This document shows positions 1-10,324 of a DNA stretch of 64,000 nt, piece by piece; positions within the stretch are counted from its first letter, which is position 1; each line of letters starts with the position of its first letter. The stretch comes from Euglena gracilis. Its lineage: Eukaryota; Euglenida; Euglenophyceae; Euglenales. A program made the position numbers and the translations under genes. The DNA is taken from positions 63,074,046-63,138,045 of the forward strand of contig CP154954.1 in assembly GCA_039621445.1 (NCBI GenBank), in the 5' to 3' direction. Below the pieces are notes generated by a model that was not told the DNA's origin, did not search any database, and worked only from the letters and a program-made list of their open reading frames with translations.

Positions 1-769
1 AAAACGTTTGGAGGCAACCGCCGCTTTGGGGTACCCCCCCGCAAGTTTCCATTGGTCGGTTCTTTCACCGAGGGTGTTGTTGTGTGTGGAACCTGGGTGA
101 CCAATTTCATCAATCAGGTTCTTCCCGATTTTCGTGAGTGGTCGTAAGGTGCGAAAATCAAGGGGTTTTCGACTTTTCGCAAGCATCCGAAGAGGGGGAG
201 TCCGAGTGATTTGGTTTTTTGTAAATGGGAAGTGGTGGATTGTAAGGTTTTGTGTTGGGTATTCAAATCCGCAAGTGCGGTTCGTTTCAATGCCGGTGGT
301 ATCCGGAATTGAGTTTTGAATACCGTTCCACCGTTTGTGTAAATCCGCAAACGCGGATTCGATTTCGTTCACGTCCGCTTGTAACTGGTTGTGCAAATCG
401 GTTGCAGTGGATCGGAATACCCCCATACTGGGATTTTTGGTGGAAGTCTCCACAAAGCGGCGTTGTAAGTCTCAAATTGCAGTTTGTAGCCCCGAAACAT
501 CCGCAAAAGCGGTTTTCAGGTCTGCAAACGCAATTTGGAGGTCCTCATTTGCGTTTTGGATAGTAGTTATGACCGTTTCTCGGTCTTGGAGTTCCTTCCG
601 CATTCGTGGTTTGTAAGATAAGAATCACGGCATCGCGGGATTGGAGTTCCGCCGTGGCGGTTTGTAATGCGTTGGAAGCAGTTTCAAGTTTTTATACGTC
701 CTTTTGCCACTTTTTATGGAGGAAATCTTGCCGATGCACGATTTCGGCCACTTGAGTGTGCAATTGTGG

Positions 770-1804
770 TCAAATTGTGGGAAACGTCACCACATTTGCA
801 GGAAGTTTGTTCCAAACGAGCAATCCGCTCTTCCAGTTGTTGAGCAAAAGCTCTTTGTACATAGTTTTTGTGTATTTGTGCAAAATTTTGATGAAAAGTC
901 GCGTTTTCATCACCCAAACACAAAATGCGTTCTTGGGACTGTTGTACAACATTGGACACAGTTGAAAATTGCTAATATGCGACATATGAGCCAAGTTCCG
1001 CACCCGTAGGCGCTTAATCCCGTTGTTGTAACCGGGACTGCATTTGTTGCATTGCATAAATTGTTTTTCTAGCTGTATATACAGTTGTTGTAGATTTTGT
1101 TGTAAATGTGAAAATTTTGCGTTATTCCGCGATTCCGCGGTGTGGAGGGTCTCTTGTACCGGTTGGAAATTTTGTCCCAAGTTGTTGCGCAAAAATGCGT
1201 CAAAACCTTGGTGAAGGTCCTGAAAGTCCATTGTAGTGGAGTTAAAAATCTTTTGGCAAAATTGTCCAAATTCTTGAATATATTGCCACAGGAAGTCCAC
1301 TTTGCCGAAAACGGCCTTGTGACTGTCTTCATCAAATTGTATGACTTGGTTTAGTGTTTTAGCACAATTTTCGATGCATGCTTCGATGTGTCGAAATTGC
1401 TGTTGTAGTCGGTGGTTCTCCGGCAAATTTGCGACTACGCGCTCAACGGGATTACTGGAGAACTCATCTCGGTCTTCCTCGGAGTCATTGCCCATGGGAA
1501 CAATGATACCGGCAGTGTCCGGGACCACCAACCGCATTTCTGCGGACCAAGGTAGTCCGAGGATTTCTCCCAATTGTGGAGGGGGAGCAAGTCCCGACTG
1601 GGGCTTACCGGTGGTAGAGCCGGGGGGGGGGGTTGGAAAAAACAAGGTGTTTCCAACCCTTCCTCGTAAGGGGGGGAGCTCTGCTGGCAATTGGGTGCCA
1701 AAAGGCACTAATTGCCAGTCCCGTTCGGGCATTCTGCCCACTTGTGAGTCAGACTCCGCAGAGGCGGAGGGGGGCCGTAGACCCATTGTAGGGTTATGTT
1801 GCAC
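770..1804 (-). pseudogene. Family A gag, N-terminal and coiled-coil part, copy 1
   Basis: A 344-residue open frame on the minus strand. The first third is Pro/Gly/Ser-rich ('PPSASAESDSQVGRMPERDW'). Residues from about 115 to 280 are helical and Gln/Asn/Leu-rich, including a 'LHQGFDAFLRNNLGQNFQPV' segment. The same stretches recur at 6220-6480 and 7800-8170, where a 1.2-kb insertion separates them. That comparison shows the frame was once continuous. The role is inferred to be a structural Gag protein because the capsid-like and zinc-knuckle-like parts lie downstream in the second copy. No catalytic motif is present. The exact start cannot be fixed. Confidence 0.55.
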
Positions 1805-2170
1805 CGCAAATGCGGCTGTTTTAACGGTGGGTCCGCGAATGCGGGTTGGGTCCGTAGACCCTTGGGGGGGGGGTGTACCGCCGAAGCGGCTTGGGTCCGA
1901 AGACCCTTGAAGGGGGGGGCACCGCTGAAGCGACTTGTTGTAGGGGGAGGGGCGTCGCTAATGCGGTTTTGGTTCGAAAACCCAGTTGTGGGGGGGTACC
2001 GCCGAAGCGGCTGGGGCGTCCGCCCCTTGTATGGAAAAATTTTCCACCGCAGAAGCGGGTTGGGCATGTCGTCCCTTGTGGATAAAAATTTTCTGTCGTT
2101 AAAGCGACTTGGGCATACGCCCCTTGTAAGGAAAAATTTCCCGTCGCCGTAGCGACTTCATCTGCATTCT
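1785..2170. repeat. Array of short palindromes, copy 1
   Basis: A run of degenerate repeats of roughly 45-50 bp. Each contains two small hairpins: one of the type CCGAAGCGG and one of the type GGGTCCGAAGACCC or GGGCGTCCGCCCC. The minus strand is open across part of it and would encode repeated 'QG..AQ.A' units about 16 residues long. An equivalent array lies at 8215-8600. It could be a repeated Gag domain, a structured leader RNA, or both. Confidence 0.7.
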
Positions 2171-2199
2171 GCAGTCCACGAAGCGAACCTATTAACAAA

Positions 2200-2886
2200 C
2201 ATAGTTAATAGGTGCGTTTGCAGTGTGCGCATGTGCGCTTTGCATTTCTGATGAAAAATTGGGAAATTGTTTGTGAAAATCGTTAAAATTGTAAAAATTG
2301 TAAATTCTTTTTGCTAAACACCCAAAAAGGTAAGCAAAGGTGGGGGCTCAGAGGCTTTGTGATGCAGCCGTAGCCACTTGTGCCACTGAGACACCTCTCC
2401 CGTGCGTACGCACCTTTTTCTGAGTTTTTCTGTGGTCGTTCGACCGTTAAACCTATTCTGCTACCAAGTGTACGTCCCACCCCCGCTTTTCTACTTATGC
2501 TTTCCTCCTGAAAAGCCCGTGGGGGGAGTAACAATAAAATTTGTTTCCGTTTTTCCCTTTTGAATGCAAAGCACACAAGAAGAAGAATTGGTGGGACCGC
2601 AGTCCCTTATATGAAAGTGACTTTTGCTCTTTCGAGCTTTGCAAAATAAAGAAGTAAAACTTGTATTCAAATGGGACTTCGCCCTCAGAATTCTAAAAGA
2701 GAATTGCAAAGCACCAAACCCAAAAACCTTGAATTACTTTCGCTAAGCTTTTGCTAGCTCTGAGATTCTCTCTTTGTCTTATGGTTTAACCGTGCCACTG
2801 TGTACAGCCCGGCCGTAGCCAGATTGTATGCCGTAGCCCATTGTATCTGGTACACAGTGCCATGGCAGATTGGCGGCCTGGTACAC
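2200..2886 (-). repeat. LTR-like block of family A, intact copy
   Basis: About 690 bp that match the interrupted block at 8590-8656 plus 17993-18690. The match includes AATAAAATTTG near 2530, a conserved GACCGCAGTCCCTTAT segment, and a terminal region with CTGTGTACAGC and GGTACACAG. On the minus strand it would begin TGTGTACCAGG at 2886. It lies between gag copy 2 and gag copy 1, as expected for an LTR between tandem elements. The end near 2200 is not defined because both copies continue into the same internal sequence. A C/G-rich polypurine tract (minus strand) near 2925-2940 precedes it. Confidence 0.6.
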
Positions 2887-2958
2887 AACGCATTCCTGGC
2901 GTCCTACAACGAGGATTCGGAGTTCTCACCCCCCTCCCTGCCCGAGGCCAGGGGTCCC

Positions 2959-3630
2959 TCATCTAAAGAGGAGATTTTGAACCGACATTGTGTTTTTTGT
3001 TGTGTTTTGTGTCATTGCGGTGACGTTGGTTCGGGCAGGGAGAGCAAGAACGGTAACATTTGGACGAATGGTGGTTGTGTTATCTACAAAGGGAGCACTT
3101 TTGTCGGTTTTGTGACTTTCATGGGCTTTCACCCCTTGGAGGTCTGGGTGAACGGAATCCTGTTCGACCACGGTTGTTGTAATCCGGTGTCCCGGAAGAC
3201 AAAGAAGATGATCCACTTCGCGAACGTGATCGCGATGAATCGCGATGTTTATATCGTTTGTAAGGGGGTGGGGTGCTCGACCACGAGGTACCGCGTTCTT
3301 GTCCGCGGTCGCGGAACGGTGATCGGGACCTTTGTCGATAACCCGAAGCTTGTGATTGTCCAGCTTTGTGTGAAACCCCAGAGGAGCGTTGGCTCCGCGA
3401 GGATTTTGAACCTCTTGGACTCTGATATTGCTTTCGCGCAACAGGGTGGGGGAAGTCTCGGGACGTATGCCCCGATTTGTTGCACAAAAAGCAATTTTTG
3501 TCAGAAGATTGGTCCGATTAGGGCGGATATCGCGTTTTTGTGTCTCCCCTTGGGATTTTTGTATGTTTGCCCTATCCTCGTGGTGATTTTGGAGACGAAG
3601 CCTTTTGTAGGGCACTGACCGTACCGCAGG
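2959..3630 (-). pseudogene. Family A gag, nucleocapsid-like C-terminus
   Basis: Minus-strand frames here encode a basic, Arg/Ser-rich tail with repeated 'SRSRS' and 'RSRSPFRDRG'. It is preceded near 3480-3500 by 'CFLCNKSGHTSRDF', a CX2CX4HX4 zinc knuckle in which the last Cys is replaced by Phe. Frame changes separate the knuckle from the upstream basic segment, so this copy is not intact. Zinc knuckles in retroelement Gag bind RNA, and the basic SR-rich tail fits that role. No pol sequence follows: the LTR-like block begins within about 80 bp of the end. Confidence 0.6.
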
Positions 3631-3672
3631 GAGACCAGCCGTAGGGTGGTGGGTGTAAGCCGATTATATCCG

Positions 3673-4269
3673 TCACAACACTTGTGAGAGTTTCATTTGT
3701 TTGGAAACATATTTCCATCGTTGGTCAAGAGTGAGGTTGTTGTCCGCCAGTTCCTCGCGTTGGATGTCCTTGATAATTTTTCCAATGAAATGGAGGAGAA
3801 CCACATCGAAGTGTTCTTTCATTTGGCTCTCTCCAAGTTCCTCAACCTTAGAAGCATATCCCAACCATTTTGAGTACCAAAGGTCGATTGACCTCCATTT
3901 TTGTTCACCTGGCGCGAATTGCCGCCAGTTTTTCTCCAGCATAATTCGTGAAATCAGACTTGAAGAAGTTGACGCAAATTGGTCAACCAGTTCATCAAAA
4001 GAAATCCGATTCCGGATCACAAGTTGTCGGGCGCGTTCTTTTTCTTCCTTGTGGAGGCAATCAACAAATTCCATTTTGAATACCTGGGGGTTCCCGTCTT
4101 GGGTATCACCCTTCAAGTCCCAGTAGTATGTCCAGTCGCGCCAAAATTGTTTCCAAGTTGTGGGATCTCCGTACCATTGTGTCTTCACCTTGTTGGCAAG
4201 TGTAATTGTACCTTTGAAATCGCGTCGTTGGCGTGGGGTGCTGTGGTGGCATGCGCGAATGCTCATCAA
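3673..4269 (-). pseudogene. Family A gag, capsid-like domain
   Basis: A 198-residue open frame that is the best-preserved part of the element. It is helical and Trp-rich, with 'W..FWRDWTYYWDLKGD' near residue 43 and 'NWRQFAPGEQKWRSIDLWYS' near residue 118. This style resembles retrotransposon gag (W...F...F...) domains and supports a Gag identity, though I cannot name a family without a profile search. It lies between the basic linker at 4270-4770 and the nucleocapsid-like tail at 2959-3630 on the same strand. A host RNA-binding protein is possible but less likely given the flanking LTR-like repeats. Confidence 0.6.
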
Positions 4270-4768
4270 GGATGGTACTCATGGTACCGTAGGTACCATG
4301 GGTGTTTGGTACATTGCAGTTCCGCGATTTTTGTGGTTGTGTTTCGGTATTCCGCGACTCGGATTGTAAGGGGTCGCGGTTCCGCGATTCGGGTGTGGTA
4401 ACATGCCAGGGGGGTAGGAATCCCGTTGTTCACCCGTAAATCGGGGAACCACGGTAATTTCCGCGTTTCGCGTTCGCGATCCATGGCCACTACCCGGGGT
4501 AGAGGTATGGCTCATACCGCGAATCAGTCCCGCTTCACGGAGTTCTTTTTGTAAAACCGGGGGATTCGCGTCTTTTTTGGGGTAAAAACCGGTTCCTCAT
4601 CCGAAGATTCACCCTTATGGGGGTAGGCTTAAAATATGGTATAAACCGGCGATTGTAATCGCGATTGTGGGCATCTTCATGATCATGTGCATCCGATGAT
4701 GCTTGTATGGGTGCACAAGCCGCGCATTTGGAATGATTGCCGTCTAACGAAGCGTGAATTGGATGCAC
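4266..4768 (-). pseudogene. Family A gag linker with Cys/His cluster
   Basis: Frames on the minus strand connect the coiled-coil domain to the capsid-like domain. One encodes 'HSKCAACAPIQASSDAHDHE', a Cys/His-rich cluster, followed by basic, Pro-rich sequence. The plus strand shows many CGCGATTCCGCG-type palindromes here, probably a by-product of repeated codons. No independent function is recognisable. Confidence 0.35.
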
Positions 4769-5508
4769 AAAGTCGCGAGTTTGATGTCGGGCATCCGAAC
4801 AGCGCGTTGTGAGCTGGAAGTCGCATTTTGACCAGCAAAAACAGTGTTTTCATGAACAAAGTGAGAGGGGTTGCGGGATTTTGCATGAATGTCGTGCAGA
4901 CTCAGTGCAAAATCTTGGATACTTTGTTCCAATGAACCAACCACTTTGAAATGGTCCGAAATTCGTTCCACATCACCCTGCGAACGCATTATACATTTGC
5001 GGTATGAGGGTAACTCATCCAAAAGTGGTAGTTTGTCAACAATGGAGTCAAAATACGCTGAAAGCTTTGGAAAAGTGGTGTCCAAGAATTGGACCCGTTT
5101 AGCCAAAGTTTCCGTTGCGGTTATAAAGGCGTTCAACCTATTCTCGGTTTGTGGGGTTGAAGTACCCAACGTGGGTTGGGATACCCCTACTGTATTTTCA
5201 TCGGTTTTCTGATCCATCATTGTAGAAAGTCGGTTCTCCGAAACCGAAAATTTTCGTTTTAGTGCGAGAACTTGTTGGGTGACCGAGTTTTCGGTCCTCA
5301 TCAAGGGTTCACAAAATTCTTGTAAGATTTCCTGGTTTCTTGCGAGCATTTGGTCATAAAATGTGCGAGAATCAGTGGGTAGTTCGACTTCGCGAACCGT
5401 TTGTCCATTCGAGGATGGTTGGAGTCCGGAGACCCTTGCAGAAAGTGCTTGTACGCGTTTTTGTGAGTGGGAAGTGGTGAATTGTAAGGTTTTGTTTTGG
5501 GTATTCAA
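4744..5508 (-). pseudogene. Family A gag, central helical domain
   Basis: A 254-residue open frame, mostly helical. It begins with the end of the coiled-coil array ('MNTQNKTLQFTTSHSQKRVQ'), continues through a Met/Gln/Glu-rich helix around residues 40-90, and ends with 'LSLHDIHAKSRNPSHFVHEN'. It is continuous with the coiled coil upstream apart from one stop near 5555. No enzyme motif is visible. Its position between a coiled coil and the capsid-like block supports a structural role in particle assembly. That role is inference. Confidence 0.5.
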
Positions 5509-5649
5509 ATCCGCAAGCGCGGTTTCAATGCCGGTGATATCCGGAATTGAGTTTTAAATACCTTTGCACCGTTTGTGTAAATCCGCAAACGTAGATTCGA
5601 CTTTGTTCACATCCGCTTGTAACTGATTGTGCAAATCAGTTACAGTGTA

Positions 5650-5976
5650 TCATAGTGCTCCCATACTGGGATTTTTGGCAGAAGTTTCCGCAAAGCGGCG
5701 TTGTAAGTCTCCAGTTGCTGTTTGTAGTCCCGAAACATCCGCATAAGCGGCTTTCAGGTCTGAAATCGCAGTCTCGAGGTCCGCATTCGCGGTTTGGATG
5801 GTAGTAATGACCGTTTCTCGGTCTTGGAGTTCCGCATTCGCGGTTTGTAAGCTAAGAATTACCGCATCGCGGGATTGCAGCTCCGCCGTAGCGGTTTGTA
5901 AGCGCTTTGGAAGCAGTTTCAAGTTTTCGTGTGTCATTTCGGAACATTTCATGGAGGAAAACCTGCCGATGCACAA
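5650..5976 (-). pseudogene. Family A gag, repeated coiled coil
   Basis: Minus-strand frame with near-repeats of 'LQTANAELQDRETVITTIQT'. The segment repeats about five times with Leu every seven residues, a clear parallel coiled coil. The equivalent stretch in copy 1 (about 450-690) is more degraded. The repeated codons produce the short palindromes CCGCATTCGCGG seen on the plus strand. The domain probably drives multimerisation of the Gag protein. Confidence 0.6.
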
Positions 5977-6471
5977 CCTCGGCCACTTGAGTGTGCAATG
6001 TGGTCAAATTATGGGAAACTTCACCGCATTTGCAGGAAGTTTGTTCCAAACAAGCAATCCGCCTTCCAATTGCTAGAAAAAAATCTTTGTACACAGTGTT
6101 CGCGTATTTGCACAGAGTTTTAATGAAAACTCATGTTTTCATCACCCAAACGCAAAGTGCGCTCTTAGGACTGTTGTACAACATTGGGCAGAGATGAGAA
6201 GTACTCATATGAGACGTATCAGCCAAGTTCCGCACCCGTAGGCGCTTTATCCCGTTGTTGTAACCGGAAGTACGTTTCTTGCATTGTATAAGAAAAGTTT
6301 TCCAGTTTTGTGAACAGTGGTTGTATATTTTGCCGTAAATGTGAAAGTTTTGTGTTATTCCGCGATTCCGCGGTTTGGAGGGTCTCTTGTACCTGTTTGA
6401 AGTTTTGTACCGAGCTGGGGTGCAAAAATGCGTCAAAATCTTGCTGGAGGTGCTGAAGTTCTATTGTAGTG

Positions 6472-7685
6472 GAGGCCAGGTGGAAAGGCAAATGTCCTGA
6501 TGGGAGAACAAACCATAAATTGTGGTAGCAGGTCCAAACACAAGCTTTTTTTTCTTCAGGGTTTTCTTTGCCCAACTTCCATGAAAACCTTAGGTGGGGG
6601 TGTTTTCTGCTAAATATCGGCCGCAAACTTGTCTGCCAGCATAGTGGCAAACAGGCAAATGTGTAGAAGGGGAATGAGCGGGAGCTAAAAATCCACGCTT
6701 GGACACATGTGAGGTTGGAAAAAGGCAAGGGCAGGATCCCCGTGGTGTACTTTGGGTTTCTCCCATTTGCGGGGGTCCCACAATGGTATGGCGGGGCCAT
6801 AACACCCCTTTTTCCACCTTAGAAGGAAGGTGGGTTTCGCCACTAAAATGCATGGGGGGGGGGGGATTTGTCAACCGTGCTTCGGAGTGCCCCCCGGTGG
6901 GTTTTGAACCGGTCGGAGCGATAGCGTAGCCGAAACCGGGGCGCACACTCAGCGGGTGACCTGGGGCAGTTTTGTGTGCATTGCTGGGGCCGAACGCTTG
7001 ATTTGTTTTTCGGGGTCAGGTCGCCGCCGAGGGGGGGGCAACCCGACCGAGCCCTTGGAGGGGGGAGTGTGCTTTTGATCACTGGGGGTTGATCCTCCCT
7101 TGATGGTTGGATTCGCACCGGGAAGAGGGGGTGGTGTTCCCACAGGTGATGTTTGTTCTGTTGAACATCTTGATTGAAACACCAAGCCACGACTTTGCTT
7201 GGGGACTTTGACTGAGTTGATTAAAGTTCTGCAATTTCAGTCGGTTGATTTTGTGGATGTGGCGAAACTTCTTTTGTTTTTCTTTCTGTCTTTTCAGCCC
7301 AGGTGCATCCTTTTTTCCGCCAAGTACCCTACTCATCAATTGGCTAGCTTTTCTGGGAGAGTTGTTGTGGCCCAACACGCATCTCACTTGGGGCCAACTG
7401 TGTTTTCGGCTGCCCCCCTTATGGGATGGCCTGACATGAATTGTTGAGCACTCAAATCCTAGTTTTCTGTGCTTTTGTGCATGCCAGTGTCTTCTCACGC
7501 AGACTTTTGTGGAAAAACAGGTTCAAGTTTTCATTCTGAACCGGACCCCGCTTCCGTAACCCAGGTGGTTGATTGTCGGTTTCACGGTTTGTGTGGTATT
7601 CTCGGCCTGTTTCTTGAGGGCAATTTTGAGCATTCCTGTTGCTCTTTCCCAAGCTCGATCAAATCTGCCCGCGCTCACAAGGTCC
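6472..7685. mobile_element. 1.2-kb insertion inside family A copy 2
   Basis: Comparison with copy 1 shows continuous gag sequence there but a 1.2-kb interruption here. ATTGTAGTG is present once in copy 1 (about 1230) and twice here, at 6463-6471 and 7686-7694, as a 9-bp target-site duplication would be. Inside are G-runs (6848-6862, 7030-7040) and a minus-strand open frame at 7079-7498 of unknown nature, rich in Lys and Arg. No transposase or terminal inverted repeat was recognised. It may be a non-autonomous element. Confidence 0.6.
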
Positions 7686-7689
7686 ATTG

Positions 7690-8173
7690 TAGTGTTGATT
7701 TTGAATTCTTTTGGCAAAATTGTCCAAATTCTTGGAGATGTTTAAAGGAAGTCCAGCTTGTCGAAAATGGCCTTGTGACTGTCTTCATCAAATTGTTGGA
7801 CTTTGTTCAGTGTTTAGCACAATTTTCGACACATGCTTCGATGTGTCGAATTTGCTGTTGTAGTGGGTGGTTCTCCGGTAAATTTGCGACTACGCGCTCA
7901 ACGGTATTACTGGAGAACTCAGCTCGGTCTTCCTCGGAGTCATTGCTCATGGGAACAATGATACCGGCAGTGTCCGGGACCACCAACCGCATGTCTGCGG
8001 ACCAAGGTAGAGCTGGGATTTCTCCTAATTGTGGGGGGGGGGGCAAGTCCCGAATGGAGCTTACCGGTGATAGGGCCTGGGGGGGGTTGCAAAAAACAAG
8101 GTGTTTCCAACCCGTCCTCATAAGGGGGGGAGCTCTGCTGGCAATTGGGTGCCAATAGGCACTTTATTGACAA
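7690..8173 (-). pseudogene. Family A gag, N-terminal part, copy 2
   Basis: Matches 1240-1800 closely on the same strand: both read 'VPDTAGIIVPM.NDSEEDR' and 'NLPENH.LQQQ.RHIEAC.E'. It precedes the palindrome array at 8215-8600 in the minus-strand reading direction. The frame is interrupted at 7685 by the 1.2-kb insertion. G-runs at 8035-8045 and 8080-8095 cause frame uncertainty. No enzymatic motif is present. Confidence 0.5.
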
Positions 8174-8214
8174 TATCGTTCGGTCACTCTGCCCACTTGT
8201 GAGTCAGGTTCCAC

Positions 8215-8600
8215 AGAGCGGTGCGGTCCGTAGGCCCATTGTAGAGTTATGTTGTACCACAACTGCGGCTGTTGTAAGGGTGGCTTCGCGGGTTGGCTCC
8301 GTAGACCCTTGGAGGGGGGGCACCGCCAAAGTGGCTTGGGTTCGAAGACCCTTGGATGGGGGGGCACCGCCGAAGCGGCTTGTTGTAGGGGGAGGGGCAC
8401 CGCTAAAGCGTCTTGGGTTCGAAAACCCAGTTGTGGGGTGGGGCTACCACCGAAGCAGCTTGGGCGTCCGCCCCTTGTATGGAAACATTTTCCACCGCAG
8501 AAGCGGCTTGGGCATCCACCCCTTGTGAGTAAGCATTTACTGACGCTAAAGCGACTTGGGCATTCGCCCCTTGTAGGGAACATTTTTCTGTCGCCGTACA
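8215..8600. repeat. Array of short palindromes, copy 2
   Basis: Equivalent to 1785-2170. In this copy the minus strand stays open longer and shows three clean 16-residue repeats, for example 'SLQGANAQVALAS' and 'SIQGADAQAASVV'. The DNA carries the paired hairpins CCGAAGCGG and GGGTTCGAAGACCC. Confidence 0.7.
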
Positions 8601-8656
8601 AACTTCATCTGCATTCTGCAGTCCACGAAGTGAACCTATTAACAAAGCATAGTTAA
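8590..8656 (-). repeat. Family A LTR-like block copy 2, proximal fragment
   Basis: The sequence up to CATAGTTAA matches 2160-2208. The remainder of this block resumes at 17993 after the Ty3 insertion. Confidence 0.7.
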
Positions 8657-9080
8657 TGAAAAGGTGGCTTTGGCTACTGTCCCCCCCCTGACCTCCCTTG
8701 GGCAGTGGATGAAAGAGACCCCCCTTGCTCATTGAAGAAAGGTGCAAGAACCACTCACAATTGGCCCATGTGTGCTTTATGGGGGGGGCCTTCCACAAAG
8801 GAGTCTTCCCCAACGCCCCCCCCCCCTCAAACCGCCCAACCACATTCTCTACCAATTCCTACTATGACGTCTGGTACTTTTTTGTGTACATATCTTACCT
8901 TTCTGCACAGGCTGGCCTTGGTACTTTGAACACAATGTTTCCCATGCTTGTGGATTGGAAGTAAAACGCCACGAAGGAGGATTGGGCAAAAAGGTTAAGG
9001 AAAAAGGAGAGATCAAAAAAAAAGATCCTACGCAAAAGCTGAGTCCAAGAAGAAGGAGATGAAGGACTGAAAGCTTTGCA
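8657..9080 (+). repeat. Ty3 element 5' LTR
   Basis: 424 bp, TG...CA ends. It matches the two parts of the 3' LTR at 16881-17054 and about 17739-17992, with roughly a dozen visible differences. Ends in a purine-rich AGGACTGAAAGCTTTGCA. Confidence 0.9.
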
Positions 9081-9082
9081 AT

Positions 9083-9093
9083 TGGTAGCAGAG
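9083..9093 (+). promoter_or_regulatory. Primer-binding site, initiator-Met tRNA type
   Basis: TGGTAGCAGAG lies two bases after the 5' LTR. It is complementary to the 3' end of eukaryotic initiator tRNA-Met (CTCTGCTACCA), the usual primer for Ty3/gypsy reverse transcription. Confidence 0.85.
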
Positions 9094-9386
9094 AGGTATC
9101 CTCTACCTCGACTTGCTGTCCTACCCTACCCGTGGTTGCTGTCGTCGGAAGTCGTCCGCGGAGCGACACCGCCGAGACCAAAAAGGGGAGAAGTAAGCCT
9201 CCGAGGAGCCACTCTGATCTTCCCTCTGACCGCGTGACTGGACCCGGTCTGACCCACTCCTTTGTGGTTGGCCCCCAGTCAAAACTTTTTACTAAGGCCA
9301 GCCGGACAAAGCCCACCCCCGGGGACAGACAAAGGAAGAGAACCCTCTCAAGTGTGAAAAGCCATAGCGTGAGCCTGTGAGCCGCC

Positions 9387-10258
9387 ATGACTGAGTCACC
9401 ACCGCCTGAACAAGAGCATGAGCATCAGTCCACTCTACAGGACATCGAGGAGAAGCTGAAGGACCTCGAGCTCAGAGTCTTCGGCCACGAGTCCAAGGAC
9501 TCGTCAACCCCTCTCGTTTCACCGTTCACACCACACTCTTTTTGGGAGAAGAGGATTGAGAAGTTCAAGGGTAGCTTGGAGTTGAAAGAAAGTTCCGTGA
9601 CAGCCAAACTCCCTCCTATCCCGTTGCCTTCGTTTGATGGTTCGGACCTTGAAGCCTTTTTGAAAGAGTTTGAACGTTGGTTGCGTCTTTTCGGTTTGAA
9701 AAGTGCCCCAGAAGCTTTCCAGTTGGCTCATCCAATGTGTTGTTCCCAAGTACAGAAAATTTGTTGAAAAGGTTGTTGAGGAGCAGCCCCAGCTTGACAA
9801 AGTGCTTTTAGCATTGTCACAACTGTTTCCGAAGCTTGAGAACGACCTTACGCTTCGGGAGTCCCTTGACCATCTCCAGTCCCTTTCAGCCACCCCAGAC
9901 CCAGCCACAGTGAAAAGGTTGTTGGTTGAGTTTGAGGACGTGACAGCCAGAATGTCAAAGGGAGCTTTGGGAGACCAGGAAAAGTACCTCTACCTCTCCG
10001 AGAAAATTCACCCCAAGATGTTTTTTATACACAAGGAGGACAGAAACTTATGAGGACTTGAAAGTTTGCTTGCTGGAAAAAGCCCAAGGGGATTGGTTGG
10101 AACGTCATCTTCAAAAGAAAATTTCGCTGCATACTCTCCAGGAAACACCCCAGCCACAAAAATCCCAAGGAAACTTGCCCATGGTTGATTCCCAGGGTTC
10201 TTCATCTTCCAAGCCTTCAGGGTTTTCCCAGGTTCAAGGCAAAGGAAAGGGCAAATGA
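9387..10258 (+). pseudogene. Ty3 gag, matrix/capsid part
   Basis: ATG at 9387 has a strong context (GAGCCGCCATGA). Residues 1-60 are acidic and helical ('IEEKLKDLELRVFG'). They are followed by 'LPPIPLPSFDGSDLEAFLKE', typical of the start of the gypsy capsid domain (FDG...FL..FE.W). The frame shifts near 9735 and continues as 9703-10053 with 'KYRKFVEKVVEEQPQLDKVL', then shifts again near 10058. Two or more single-base frame changes make this a broken gag. Length to the knuckle is about 340 codons, usual for a gypsy gag. Confidence 0.8.
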
Positions 10259-10324
10259 GTTTACCCCAAAGGCAAAGGAAGTGGTCCTGCCAAAGGCAAG
10301 GGCAAAGGCAAGGGTTTTCCCCAT

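Larger units (their letters stand above)
1..2190 (-). mobile_element. Family A gag-only LTR element, tandem copy 1 (partial)
   Basis: Minus-strand gag-like sequence that runs off the left edge of the window. It matches a second copy at about 5480-8220 block by block: 230-1240 pairs with 5480-6480 and 1240-1800 pairs with 7690-8170. Both copies encode Gln/Asn-rich helical segments with heptad-like Leu spacing and then a Pro-rich N-terminal part. No protease, RT or integrase motif was found. The open frame is broken many times, so this copy looks decayed. The tandem LTR-gag-LTR-gag order suggests unequal recombination between neighbouring elements, but this is inference. A host gene family with coiled coils is the main alternative. 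Confidence 0.6.

Noticed and set aside
1-4770. CRISPR-like array from short palindromes
   Set aside because: Palindromes arise within degenerate coding repeats, with no constant repeat-spacer length, in a eukaryotic context.
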